Assembly (NCBI GenBank): GCA_024685775.1
Contig: JAIKVL010000026.1
Span: 1-58,897 of the forward strand
Direction of reading: 5' to 3'
DNA length: 58,897 nt
DNA from: Clostridia bacterium
GTDB taxonomy: Bacteria > Bacillota > Clostridia > Christensenellales > CAG-1252
Position numbers and translations under genes: made by a program. Within the stretch, counting starts at the first letter, position 1. Every line of letters starts with the position of its first letter. The notes beneath the pieces are model-generated. The model was not told the origin of the DNA, ran no database searches, and worked only from the letters and a program-made list of their open reading frames with translations. This document shows, piece by piece, positions 40,402-48,999 of the stretch.

Positions 40402-42732
40402 TCAGCCTTCGTCTGCTCTTTTTAACCTAATAAGGCCTTCTGCTTTCACCTTATATCTAAAGACAATTGTATAGATGACATATCTTGCTTTTACTCTCTT
40501 TAAGACATCCTCCCTCTTCATAAATACACCCTCGTAAAGATATTGTCCATCTGCACGACGATACTGATCCACCATTTTATTTAATTCTTGTTCTGATAGA
40601 TCATCAACAGAGAATTCATCAATGCGGATATTAACACCATACCCATCTTTTTTCACAATGAAACCATCTGACAGTATTCGACTCTTCGCTATGATAGTGG
40701 TCATTTTTTGCAAAAGTGCATCTTTCAAACTGTGATCTTTTATATCATAAATTAGATGCCGTGCATAATTGGTTATCCCCTGAATCTCATCACATAAGAA
40801 TGCGGACAAAGCATCGTCATTATCCGTTGTTATCTCATTGCATCGGATGCTTTTATGAATATCATCAAGTATACCCTCGGATATATACTCTACGATAAAC
40901 TCATCATGATTTATCGCGTTAGATTTCTTTTCATAAAGAAAACGGATATATCTTTGCGATGCATCGTCAAGAACAATTTTGTTGTCAAAGCCCCATTCTG
41001 CGAAAAGAATAGCTTCTACTTTTGGCTTGTACTTGAGAACTAAATCTTCATTACTAATGCTATTGCATTCGTCCACAAATGAATCCAGCTTTTCTTTTTT
41101 TCTTTTTTCATAGAAGGAATAAAACCTATGATTCCTTTTTTCATCGCTGATAAAACAATCGAACAACCGGGGTTCACTAGAAAAAAAACTAACTGCATTG
41201 CGCAATTCTTCCGAGGGGAGAAAAACACCCTCTTTATAATTCTCTTGCATAAACTGTTCGAGATAATAATCCGTTTTTCCTATAGAATAATCCTTAAGGA
41301 TATCAGCATAATCATCATTAAGAGTCATTTCTTTGTTTAATAAATGAGCAATATACCAATCGCTTGCAATCTTTTCAGATAAAACAACCCAATGGGCAAA
41401 GCCGCTCATCGTTATATAATCCAAGCTGTCCTCATTCCGTCTAAATGCATCTATAAACTCTGAATAGTCCAGTTTAAACTCGCTAGAATACTTTTCAAAT
41501 AGTTTTTTCCATGACACAATACTAGTAGTTCCAATCTTTTCCCCCTCTTGTATAAAGGCGGTAATGTTTTCACGGAGTTCTTTAGGAGCTTCATTGCTCA
41601 ATTTGACAAGATAAAAAAGCTGAAAGCTAATTATCGCAAAGATCAAACCGCTTACGCCCTTATCAAAAGTAAAATAATATAGCGAGAACTGCTTTCTGAT
41701 TTCAGACAGAAGTCGGAAATCCGACCGTTTTACAGAAAAAGATACAAGTATTATCATAATGTCTATGTACATCTTTTTTTGTAGCGGATCCATTTTCCGC
41801 CCATCGATCCAGATGAGTTCCCCACAAATTCTTTCAATAACTTTTTGAGCTAAATCGCATTCCATAAGTTGGAAAAGCACCCTTGTTATGTGATATCGAT
41901 AATTCTCGGGGGTTTCCCCAAGGATTTTGATAATATCAAAAGACCCATTTAATATATTCAAAGTCCCATCTAAAAGCCCATCCACTGTCTTTTCCAATTC
42001 TTTTTTGTCGGTTATATTCTTCAAACCAAACGCTATCGCCTCTTGGATATCCAATAATTGATTTAATAATTTCTTGTTATAGACATCATCATCTTTGGAT
42101 TTAAACCATTCATATGTTGGTTGTATATCCTTTTCGCAAATGCAATATTTAATTGCATTTATGTACTTGTTTTGTAGCAGATTTTTCATTTCTAACTGTT
42201 TGCTTTGTGAGATGATTTGATCTTTAACAATAGTCAACAAGGCGTTTCGCTTCATCATAAGAAGCGGTGTTTCTATATAAATAATATAAACACAAAAGAG
42301 AAACGCACACAAGGAAGTCCCTATACATACAAAAAACCAGTAGAACAAATAGCTTACTACATTGATGAGCAACAAAGTGAGAGAAAGGACCGTACTTGCT
42401 CGAAATGAAAAATGCTTGTCTTTTCGCAACTCTCTGTATTCATACAACTTCATTCCGGCAAATTCATTTGTTTGTACGGAAAAAGCGATTCCCATTATTT
42501 GCAGAATACAAACCACTATGGCAGTAATGATTTGCGTGACTAGCCCAAACGATGCAAGCGCCTTATCTATGCTAAGATTCTCCGGACGGTAAAAAATCTG
42601 CAAAAAAACTGAAATCATCCACAAAACAGATAGCATTATAATGAACGGAATGAATCCATGATGATTGATTTTTATCTTTTTTTCTTTTGATTCCTTTTTC
42701 ATATTATTTTTCATCTTCATACTTTTTTGCAT
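40402..42732 (-). CDS. Large AT-rich membrane protein of unknown function
   Basis: 776 aa. A Lys-rich N-terminus is followed by four membrane segments in two pairs (FIPFIIMLSVLWMISVFLQI, IITAIVVCILQIMGIAFSV, then two in 115-155). The remaining 600 residues are helical, charged and without a recognisable motif, and face the cytoplasm if the N-terminus is inside. Start chosen at 42732; further ATGs follow within 30 bases and no clear SD is seen. Very AT-rich with many ATA and AGA codons, unlike neighbours. Its position after tRNA-Ala attachment-like repeats marks it as island cargo. A defence role is possible but unproven. Confidence 0.6.
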   Translation of the reverse strand: MQKSMKMKNNMKKESKEKKIKINHHGFIPFIIMLSVLWMISVFLQIFYRPENLSIDKALASFGLVTQIITAIVVCILQIMGIAFSVQTNEFAGMKLYEYRELRKDKHFSFRASTVLSLTLLLINVVSYLFYWFFVCIGTSLCAFLFCVYIIYIETPLLMMKRNALLTIVKDQIISQSKQLEMKNLLQNKYINAIKYCICEKDIQPTYEWFKSKDDDVYNKKLLNQLLDIQEAIAFGLKNITDKKELEKTVDGLLDGTLNILNGSFDIIKILGETPENYRYHITRVLFQLMECDLAQKVIERICGELIWIDGRKMDPLQKKMYIDIMIILVSFSVKRSDFRLLSEIRKQFSLYYFTFDKGVSGLIFAIISFQLFYLVKLSNEAPKELRENITAFIQEGEKIGTTSIVSWKKLFEKYSSEFKLDYSEFIDAFRRNEDSLDYITMSGFAHWVVLSEKIASDWYIAHLLNKEMTLNDDYADILKDYSIGKTDYYLEQFMQENYKEGVFLPSEELRNAVSFFSSEPRLFDCFISDEKRNHRFYSFYEKRKKEKLDSFVDECNSISNEDLVLKYKPKVEAILFAEWGFDNKIVLDDASQRYIRFLYEKKSNAINHDEFIVEYISEGILDDIHKSIRCNEITTDNDDALSAFLCDEIQGITNYARHLIYDIKDHSLKDALLQKMTTIIAKSRILSDGFIVKKDGYGVNIRIDEFSVDDLSEQELNKMVDQYRRADGQYLYEGVFMKREDVLKRVKARYVIYTIVFRYKVKAEGLIRLKRADEG

Positions 42733-42774
42733 AATATAATAACCTCATTCACCGCCAAAATAAAATCCATCCCT

Positions 42775-43821
42775 TTATTTCATCCTGACATATCGAATGC
42801 TTTTCCCTTCGCCTTCCCGTTTAAGTTCACCTGATTCGACGAGCTTGCGCAACGCGCCTTCAATCGAACTGATACTGAGAGACGGGCAAAGCTCGCGAAT
42901 GTCTTGCTTCCCGAATCTGCCGATTTTATTTTGCGCAGCCAAACGGACCGTTTCCAGCGCGGAACGCTTTACTTCCACGAGCGCGAAACGATCCTCAAAG
43001 TCTCTGTATGCGGCGAGGATCGTTCCGAGCAAGTACTTAATGAAAGGAACGGGATCGTCCTTCCCTTCGCGCCAGCCCTCTTGCGAAAGCGCCAAGGTTT
43101 CGTAATACAAGTCTTTGTTTTGGGCGATCTTCGCTTCAAGCGAAATATATTTGCCGACGTAGAAGCCGCTTCGATATAAAAGGAGCGTCGTCAAAAGGCG
43201 GCTCATTCTTCCGTTTCCGTCGTTAAAAGGATGTATGCAAAGAAAATCGTGGATGAAGACGGGGATCGCGATCAAAGGATCAAGCTCCGCATTCCCGATC
43301 ACGCGATTATATTCTTCGCAGATCCGATCCAGCGCCTCGGGCGTTTCAAAAGGCGCAAGCGGAGTAAAAAGCGTTTCCCGATGCCCGTCGGGATAGGTTG
43401 CGCTGATATAATTCTGCACGGTCTTCGTCCGCCCGGCAAAAGAATTCTGCATGTGTCTGTAAAGGATCTTGTGCAATTGAAGAATATAGTTTTGCGTAAT
43501 TGAGATCACGTCAAAACTTTCGTGGATAACCGCAAGCACGTCACGGTACCCCGCAATTTCCTGCTCGTTTCGGTTTTTCGGCGCCGTCTTTTCCGCGACG
43601 AGTTGCTTCATTCGCGTATTGGTCGTGACGATGCCTTCAATGGCGTTGGATGCTTCGGTACTCTGCACCTTGGCGATCTCAACCAGTTTTTCAAGCGCTT
43701 CGGGGCGTTGTTTGAGATACAGCTCCTGCTTACCCACCTCTTTATAAATGGCGGCGATCAGCCCGAGCGTCTCGGAATCCCACTTTTGATCCTTGATTAT
43801 GCTGTAATTAAACGACCTCAT
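42775..43821 (-). CDS. Fic family protein (class II, self-inhibited)
   Basis: 348 aa. The catalytic motif HPFNDGNGRMSR near 198 matches HPFx(D/E)GN(G/K)R, so the AMP-transferase (AMPylation) activity site is intact. The inhibitory helix is before the Fic core: SNAIEG near 58 fits (S/T)xxxE(G/N) of class II. The C-terminus is a winged-helix-like domain (IRELCPSLSISSIEGALRKL). Such proteins modify proteins with AMP and may act with an antitoxin or regulate themselves. GC content is close to the host, unlike the gene before it. It has its own promoter at 43850-43878. Confidence 0.9.
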   Translation of the reverse strand: MRSFNYSIIKDQKWDSETLGLIAAIYKEVGKQELYLKQRPEALEKLVEIAKVQSTEASNAIEGIVTTNTRMKQLVAEKTAPKNRNEQEIAGYRDVLAVIHESFDVISITQNYILQLHKILYRHMQNSFAGRTKTVQNYISATYPDGHRETLFTPLAPFETPEALDRICEEYNRVIGNAELDPLIAIPVFIHDFLCIHPFNDGNGRMSRLLTTLLLYRSGFYVGKYISLEAKIAQNKDLYYETLALSQEGWREGKDDPVPFIKYLLGTILAAYRDFEDRFALVEVKRSALETVRLAAQNKIGRFGKQDIRELCPSLSISSIEGALRKLVESGELKREGEGKSIRYVRMK

Positions 43822-43849
43822 ACCCCTACCTCTCGGATTATTCCCTTAA

Positions 43850-43878
43850 ATCGTAGCATATTATAAGGGGAAAATCAA
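43850..43878 (-). promoter_or_regulatory. Promoter of the Fic gene
   Basis: Minus strand: TTGATT (43878-43873), 17-base spacer, TACGAT (43855-43850). Confidence 0.65.
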
Positions 43879-44602
43879 GAGTTAAGGGAAAATCGCTCGA
43901 AAGAATTCTATCCGTTTTCATCATAATCTATAAATCGCGGAATTCTTTTTCCTTACAAGTTGCCCACCACATCGGACTTATCCGCACACCTGCATCGATT
44001 ATTCGGGTGTGCGGATATTTCTTTATTTGCCGGAAGACTTCAATTCCGTTATTTTCGATCAGTCGAAGATTGATTATTTTAAGGGAGCCTAATCGCTCCT
44101 TTTTTCGTTTTTTTAACCCGATATTCCAATAATCTTTTTATTTGCCTATGATTTGATAACCGTTTTGCGCAAAAATACCGCAAATGGTTCTTATCACAAC
44201 AACATACTTAATTTCAATAGCTTTCATGTTTTCATTAATACCATTGCTGGTCGACGAACATCTTCGTCCGATATGAGCGCAAGCCGCGATCGGGCGAACT
44301 TTTGGCGACAAATTTCCCGTTTTCCGAAAAACGCTATTTGAAAAACGATTTCCCATAAGCGTTTTCCTGCGGGGCGGCGAAAGTCCGCGGCTTTCGAATA
44401 TAAACGGAGCTTCCTTTTTGCCCCGAATATCGAGCGATTTCGAGGGTATTTTTTCGATTCCAAGGATAAATCGTTTCTTAATTTTTTTTTATTTATACGC
44501 AAACGCGTCGCCAATCGTTTGCCTTTTGAAGGGTGAAAAGCATACAATGGTTTCGTAAACGAAATCACACGTTCGATCGGACGCAAGGAGAAAAAACGTT
44601 TT
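43879..44602. other. Long intergenic region with hairpins, no clear gene
   Basis: Two hairpins stand out: CCGCACACC/GGTGTGCGG at 43982-44014 and GGAGC/GCTCC with a T run at 44084-44105. A short minus-strand ORF ending at 44138 (last part MKAIEIKYVVVIRTICGIF) may be a gene remnant. A candidate promoter for the cyclase gene (TACAAT about 44545) lies near the right end. Confidence 0.45.
44084..44105 (+). terminator. Intrinsic terminator
   Basis: GGAGC (44084-44088) and GCTCC (44095-44099) with a six-base loop, then TTTTTT. It shields the cyclase gene from upstream reading. Confidence 0.65.
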
Positions 44603-45919
44603 ATGAGGAAAATGAGCTTAACGGCAAAGATCGTTTTGATCGTCTCGGCAGTATTCGTCATCGCCGGAACGGTGCTTGGCGTTATTTTCGTTGGACATAC
44701 CCGATCGAACCTCAGAAAGATAAGTCACGAGCACATGCTCGACATCTCAAACACCGCGGCGGCTTCCCTAAACGGAGACGATCTCGCCGCATTGACCGCG
44801 GGGAGTGAAGGTTCCGAAGCCTATCGAGCCGCATTTTCCACACTCTCCGTCTTCCGCGACAACGCCAGCCTCAAAGACATCTACTGCATCCGCGAAACGA
44901 GCACGGGCTATATTTATATCATCGACACGAAGAAAGAAGATCCCGCAGCGTTCGGAGAACCAATCTCCGCAAATTCTTCTTTGAAACTTGCCGCCGAAGG
45001 GTCTCCCTCGGCAAACGAGAAAGCGAGCAAGAGCCGCGGAGAGAAGTATTACAGCGCATATTCCCCCGTTTTCGATTCCTCGAATCAAGTCGCGGCGATC
45101 GTCGCGGTTGATTTTTACGCAGACTGGTACGAAGCGCCCATTCGTCAAATTACCTTGATCTTCACCGCGGTCGGCATTATGTTTACGCTGTTCGCGGCGG
45201 CTTTGATCTTCCTCGTCATGAACCGAGTAAAGATCCGCCTCGACAAGGTATATGAAGACCTTTCCGCTCTTTCGAGCGACGCGGAGCATCTTTCCGACGA
45301 GATCCCGAACGATTACGGAACGAGGCGAGACGTCCGCCCGGAAAAGACCGCGGTGGACGACATCGGCGCACTCAGCTATCGCGTCCACGGGCTGCAAGCG
45401 CAGATCCGCCGCTACTTGGATTTCGTCCGCGAAAAAGCCTTTACGGACGGGCTTACCGGCGTTAAAAACCGCACGGCGTTTGCGGACGTCGTCCGACGCA
45501 TAAACGAAAAGATCGACGCGGGAGACGCCGCTTTCTCTCTCGCGGTCTTCGATATCAACGGTCTCAAAAAGCTGAACGATTACTTCGGACACGAAACGGG
45601 CGACGTCATCATAACCGACGCCGCGGAGATTCTGACCGAATTCTTCGGAGAGAATTGCTATCGCATCGGCGGCGACGAATTTATCGCGATTCTGCAAGAT
45701 GTCTCCCTCGAAGAAATGAAAAAGAAAGTCGCCGCGCTGACGGAAAAAGTCGAGGGGCTCGCCCCCGTGACCGAAGACGGCGCGGTCCTCGCCTTCTCCA
45801 AAGGCTGCGCCGCGTTCGATCCCGAGCAGGACGTCTTCTTCAACGACGTCTTCAAACGCGCGGACGAGGAAATGTACGCCGACAAAGCGTCGTTCTATAA
45901 TCACAATAAATGCACATGA
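44603..45919 (+). CDS. Membrane diguanylate cyclase (active GGDEF)
   Basis: 438 aa. A first membrane segment (KIVLIVSAVFVIAGTVLGVIF), an extracellular sensor domain (residues about 35-185, Cache-like, with GYIYIIDTKKEDPAAFGEP), a second segment (LIFTAVGIMFTLFAAALIFLV), a HAMP-like linker, and a GGDEF domain: TDGLTGVKNRTAF, VFDINGLKKLNDYFGHETGD and signature YRIGGDEFIAIL. All residues for making cyclic di-GMP are present. An RxxD inhibitory site is not obvious. SD AAGGAG. It sits 1.3 kb upstream of a cyclic di-GMP riboswitch and may feed that circuit. Confidence 0.9.
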   Translation: MRKMSLTAKIVLIVSAVFVIAGTVLGVIFVGHTRSNLRKISHEHMLDISNTAAASLNGDDLAALTAGSEGSEAYRAAFSTLSVFRDNASLKDIYCIRETSTGYIYIIDTKKEDPAAFGEPISANSSLKLAAEGSPSANEKASKSRGEKYYSAYSPVFDSSNQVAAIVAVDFYADWYEAPIRQITLIFTAVGIMFTLFAAALIFLVMNRVKIRLDKVYEDLSALSSDAEHLSDEIPNDYGTRRDVRPEKTAVDDIGALSYRVHGLQAQIRRYLDFVREKAFTDGLTGVKNRTAFADVVRRINEKIDAGDAAFSLAVFDINGLKKLNDYFGHETGDVIITDAAEILTEFFGENCYRIGGDEFIAILQDVSLEEMKKKVAALTEKVEGLAPVTEDGAVLAFSKGCAAFDPEQDVFFNDVFKRADEEMYADKASFYNHNKCT

Positions 45920-46027
45920 ACTTAGCATTATCTGATATGACATTTCTCTCTAAGCGTTATAAACTTCTTGTTTTTTAGAGATAAAAATGTTATAATCATC
46001 TTACAAGAACAAAAGAGAAGCTATTTT

Positions 46028-46909
46028 ATGAAACAGTCGATAGAAAGAAACATGGGGATAATTGGTTTTGTAATCACCATTTTGTCATTTGTTTATATTA
46101 TTATAAGTATTTTCTTACCGAATAAAACAGCTGCTATCGTTGTCTCCTCATTTTGCGGAGTTGCTATAATCGCTCGAATCATATATCAAGTACTCAAGAA
46201 AAAAAAAGGCGGCGGCGATATATCCGATTTAATGGATATCATAGATGGCATATTCGAAATTAACCGAATAATATATGAAGCCGGACCCAGATTAAGTGAT
46301 TGTAAGAAATTCTACGATAAAAGAGCGTGCGTTAAAAACGACTTATCAGATATTCTTGATAACTTTTGTAACTCTATCCAAAAATATGCAAAGCAAAAGT
46401 ATTCTGCTTCCATTAAGATTATAGAAAACGATAATAAAATTCCCTCTATAATGGATAAAAAAATTTGGACAATTTGCCGATCAAAGAATTCAAACAAAAA
46501 GCGTAAGAATCTAGATAAACAATCGACAACGGCAAAAGAAAACACCTGCTATAAAGTAATTTTGGAAGATAACCAACAAAACCTTTTTATTTGCGGAGAT
46601 TTGACCAATTATTCAAAGGAAACTTCGTCAGTCTATTTGAATCACAATCACGACTATTTACAGTACTACAAAAGCATAATCGTCGTTCCGATTGCAACAG
46701 AAGAAGCATATACTGAAGAAGAAATAAGCAGTCACAATATCATCTACGGCTTTTTGTGTGTAGACTCCAAAGAAGCCTCCGATGAAAAAAATATTACTAT
46801 GGTTTATGAAGCATCATTACGACAAGCTGACTTGCTTGTTAAATACATACAGACTTATAATGGGATTACAGGAGGCTATATCAGTGAGATGTGCAAAACT
46901 GTATTATGA
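46028..46909 (+). CDS. AT-rich two-segment membrane protein, GAF-like
   Basis: 293 aa from the ATG at 46028 (weak AGAGAAG SD). Two close membrane segments (GIIGFVITILSFVYIIISIF, AAIVVSSFCGVAIIARIIY) are followed by a cytoplasmic region that may be a GAF-type sensor domain. The late part IIVVPIATEEAYTEEE and IIYGFLCVDSKEA has the order of a GAF core. AT-rich, unlike both neighbours, so likely acquired. A TATAAT box near 45989-45994 may drive it. The stop overlaps the small gene that follows. Confidence 0.6.
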   Translation: MKQSIERNMGIIGFVITILSFVYIIISIFLPNKTAAIVVSSFCGVAIIARIIYQVLKKKKGGGDISDLMDIIDGIFEINRIIYEAGPRLSDCKKFYDKRACVKNDLSDILDNFCNSIQKYAKQKYSASIKIIENDNKIPSIMDKKIWTICRSKNSNKKRKNLDKQSTTAKENTCYKVILEDNQQNLFICGDLTNYSKETSSVYLNHNHDYLQYYKSIIVVPIATEEAYTEEEISSHNIIYGFLCVDSKEASDEKNITMVYEASLRQADLLVKYIQTYNGITGGYISEMCKTVL

Positions 46910-47102
46910 TCAATCTGCCAATGTAAACGTAGATGGAAGACAACTGTCAGGACGGACAAATAACAGAAGCTCTTTGATAAGAGTTGGTTCTATGTATTAT
47001 TCGAAAAATCCGACAAAAAAAAGGTTCCGCCTTGAATCCGAGACTGACCGTAAGCGATTAACAGAAGGATATATCGCTATGCCCATAAAAAAGTCACATT
47101 AA
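46884..47102 (+). CDS. Small basic protein, unknown
   Basis: 72 aa from a GTG at 46884, eight bases behind GGAGG (46871-46875). It starts inside the last codons of the previous gene, in another frame, which suggests coupled translation. It reads VRCAKLYYDQSANVNVDG and later SRVGSMYYSKNPTKK-like basic sequence, with Arg/Lys-rich tail. No motif recognised. An ATG-started version from 46782 would overlap the previous gene much more and lacks an SD. Confidence 0.45.
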   Translation: MRCAKLYYDQSANVNVDGRQLSGRTNNRSSLIRVGSMYYSKNPTKKRFRLESETDRKRLTEGYIAMPIKKSH

Positions 47103-47124
47103 TCTACCTATTACAATTTCCTCT

Positions 47125-47175
47125 CATTTTGTAAACGATCCATAACCGCGCTTTTTATTCGTTTTTTACAAAATG
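47125..47175. repeat. Inverted repeat between the small gene and the riboswitch
   Basis: CATTTTGTAAA (47125-47135) and TTTACAAAATG (47165-47175) are perfect 11-base inverted arms 29 bases apart. It could be a long hairpin or the end of an inserted cassette. Confidence 0.55.
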
Positions 47176-47206
47176 CGAGAATGGTTAAAATTTTTTAATT
47201 TTCCTC

Positions 47207-47235
47207 TTGACAGAGGGCGAAATCAAACATATAAT
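47207..47235 (+). promoter_or_regulatory. Consensus promoter of the riboswitch operon
   Basis: Perfect TTGACA (47207-47212) and TATAAT (47230-47235) with 17-base spacing. The aptamer begins about ten bases after. Confidence 0.9.
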
Positions 47236-47241
47236 GAGGAA

Positions 47242-47352
47242 AAAGAATACGGGCAAAATTGTCGAAAGGCAATGACGCAAAACTACAGGGTCCCTGAACG
47301 AGATAGCCAGCTGCACAAATCGCGAGAGCGAAACTGCAGCCGGCTTTTTTAA
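47242..47352 (+). ncRNA. Cyclic di-GMP-I riboswitch (GEMM) with terminator
   Basis: The class-I aptamer core is clear: GGGCAAA (47251-47257), hairpin ATTGTC-GAAA-GGCAAT with the GNRA loop, GACGCAAA (47274-47281), then ACTACAGGGTCCCTGAACG and GATAGCCAGCTG (47302-47312), the tetraloop-receptor arm. The base matching Vc2 G20 is G (47253), the cyclic di-GMP form, not the A of cGAMP-sensing variants. The 3' part GCTGCA (47310-47315) pairs with TGCAGC (47335-47340) ahead of CTTTTTT, an intrinsic terminator. A ligand-dependent choice between terminator and read-through is likely. It leads into the EAL-like gene at 47373. Confidence 0.92.
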
Positions 47353-47372
47353 TCAAGGGAGAGGAGCGCGAG

Positions 47373-48152
47373 ATGTCGGAAGTCATTGAAAAAATCATAG
47401 CGGAAACGCTGGCGTCCGGTGTCAAACCCATCGAAAGGAAATACCGCGGCGTGTACGACGGATACGGGGAAACCCCGATCGCGTACGTCGGCGAAACCGA
47501 GGTATTTACGACGGCGTCCGGCGTCCTGACCGATTATCAAAGCGCGATCGAAGATCACGAGATCGGGATAAAATGGTCGATCGGAAACGTAAAAAGCGCG
47601 ATCCGCGCCCTCGACGAACTCGAAAAAGCGGATAATCGCCCGGCATTCATCGCGGCGTTCGTGACGAGGTCCTTCCTCGAAAGCGACGTAGCGGAAAACC
47701 TTGCGGCGTTCGAAGAGACGGCAGACGAAAGAAAAGAAAGGATATGCCTTATATTCTCCGAGAACGCGCTTGAAAGTGCGATCGCCGAAAAAGGCGCGTC
47801 GGAAGCACGCGGCGCGGGATTCAAAACCGCGATCGACGGCTTCTCGGGGGAGAGATCCCTTGCGGCGTTGACCGCCTGCCCCACGGATTACGTCTTCTTT
47901 TCCGAAAAGATGACGGCGCTCGCGGGCGACAGGAACAAACCCGGCGTCTTTACGGCGTTTACGAGCTTGCTTCGCTCGCTTCGGACGGAGATCATCCTGA
48001 CGGGCGTTCGATCGGACGACCAGATTCGCGAAGCGATCGCGGCGGAATGCTTCGGCATCATGCCCTCGAAAGACTACGCGGGCGAATTCAACTTTCCGAC
48101 GGAAACGCGGGACCTTGAAAGCATCAAAAAGGACGTGGAGGCATCTTTATGA
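47373..48152 (+). CDS. Degenerate EAL-domain protein, possible cyclic di-GMP receptor
   Basis: 259 aa, soluble. The order of EAL blocks can be followed along the whole protein. The N-terminus (VKPIERKYRGVYDGYGE) fits the entry strand. RSFLESDVAENLAAFEE with RICLIFSENALES fits the block before the ExxES segment. GFKTAIDGFSGERSLAAL replaces the IDDFGTGxSSL loop 6 motif. EIILTGVRSDDQIREA replaces the EGVET block, and the end is IMPSKDYAGEFNFP in place of QGYxxxxP. The catalytic Glu and Asp are mostly absent, so it should not hydrolyse cyclic di-GMP but might still bind it. First gene behind the riboswitch. Its stop overlaps the next ATG. Confidence 0.75.
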   Translation: MSEVIEKIIAETLASGVKPIERKYRGVYDGYGETPIAYVGETEVFTTASGVLTDYQSAIEDHEIGIKWSIGNVKSAIRALDELEKADNRPAFIAAFVTRSFLESDVAENLAAFEETADERKERICLIFSENALESAIAEKGASEARGAGFKTAIDGFSGERSLAALTACPTDYVFFSEKMTALAGDRNKPGVFTAFTSLLRSLRTEIILTGVRSDDQIREAIAAECFGIMPSKDYAGEFNFPTETRDLESIKKDVEASL

Positions 48153-48940
48153 AACTCAGAAACCGAACGCTTAAATACGCGGCGGATAAAGATGTCGAGG
48201 ACGCAGCCTCCACGACGGGCAGAAAACGCAGAATCACGATCCTTCGAAGAAACGCCGCGGAAGTTATGCATTACCGCATCCTGAAAAAGATCCTTCTGAT
48301 CTTCGTGGCGATCGGATTTACGGGATTGATGGTCGGTTACTCCTTCGTCCTGCTCTACAACCGAACCGGAAGGTTCTCCGTAGCGGTAGACAATCCCGAC
48401 GCAAGCTACTCGATCACGCTGTCCGAAAGTCCGGACTTCCGTTCGAGAAGTTCCCGCCTCGTCTGCGACCAGCAGGTTAAGATCACGAACATCTGCGGCG
48501 CGGGTCTTCCGAAGAACATCGACAACGTGGACGGGCAACACAACGGAGACAACCACCTCGCCTACACGTTCTACTGCAAGAACGTCAGCAGAACCCCCGT
48601 CGCGATGGCGTATGAAATGACCTTCAACAACGTGACGAACAATATAGACGAATGTATGCGCGTTCGCTTGTACGTCAACGGGACCCCGACCGATTACGCG
48701 AAGACGCGTTCGGACGGAACGGGCAAAGAAGATCACTTCTGCGACAGACCGTTTGCGGGAAAATACGTCGTCTGTCGAGACGCGATCGATTACGTCCTTC
48801 CCGAAGAGTACGTCAAATTCACCGTCGTGATCTGGGTCGAAGGAGACGATACCGATTGCAACGACAGCATCGTAAACGGAAAGATCAAATTCGATATGGA
48901 GATCGAAGGAAGATCGGTAACGGTACAACAAAACGACTGA
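48149..48940 (+). CDS. Membrane-anchored TasA/camelysin-like surface protein
   Basis: 263 aa. A basic cytoplasmic N-terminus of about 45 residues (KRRITILRRN) leads to one membrane segment (KILLIFVAIGFTGLMVGYSFV). The rest lies outside: TYSITL-like strands, many Asn, and VVIWVEGDDTDCND near the end, the same block as in the next protein (VRLWLEGEDTTCKND). There are several Cys. The extended cytoplasmic part differs from ordinary signal peptides, so it may act as an anchor or organiser. ATGA overlap with the degenerate EAL gene implies joint production. Confidence 0.65.
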   Translation: MKLRNRTLKYAADKDVEDAASTTGRKRRITILRRNAAEVMHYRILKKILLIFVAIGFTGLMVGYSFVLLYNRTGRFSVAVDNPDASYSITLSESPDFRSRSSRLVCDQQVKITNICGAGLPKNIDNVDGQHNGDNHLAYTFYCKNVSRTPVAMAYEMTFNNVTNNIDECMRVRLYVNGTPTDYAKTRSDGTGKEDHFCDRPFAGKYVVCRDAIDYVLPEEYVKFTVVIWVEGDDTDCNDSIVNGKIKFDMEIEGRSVTVQQND

Positions 48941-48999
48941 AAAACGGCGCAAGCCGATGATATATAAAAAGAAATCAAATTAAAGGAGATTTGAGAAAA

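Noticed and set aside
44138..44356. A 72-codon minus-strand frame in the intergenic region
   Set aside because: No SD, most of it has no protein-like character. Only the last 29 codons look plausible, so it is mentioned as a possible remnant and not called a gene.
47242..47352. A cGAMP-type GEMM riboswitch
   Set aside because: The specificity base corresponding to Vc2 G20 is G, not A, so cyclic di-GMP is the more likely ligand.
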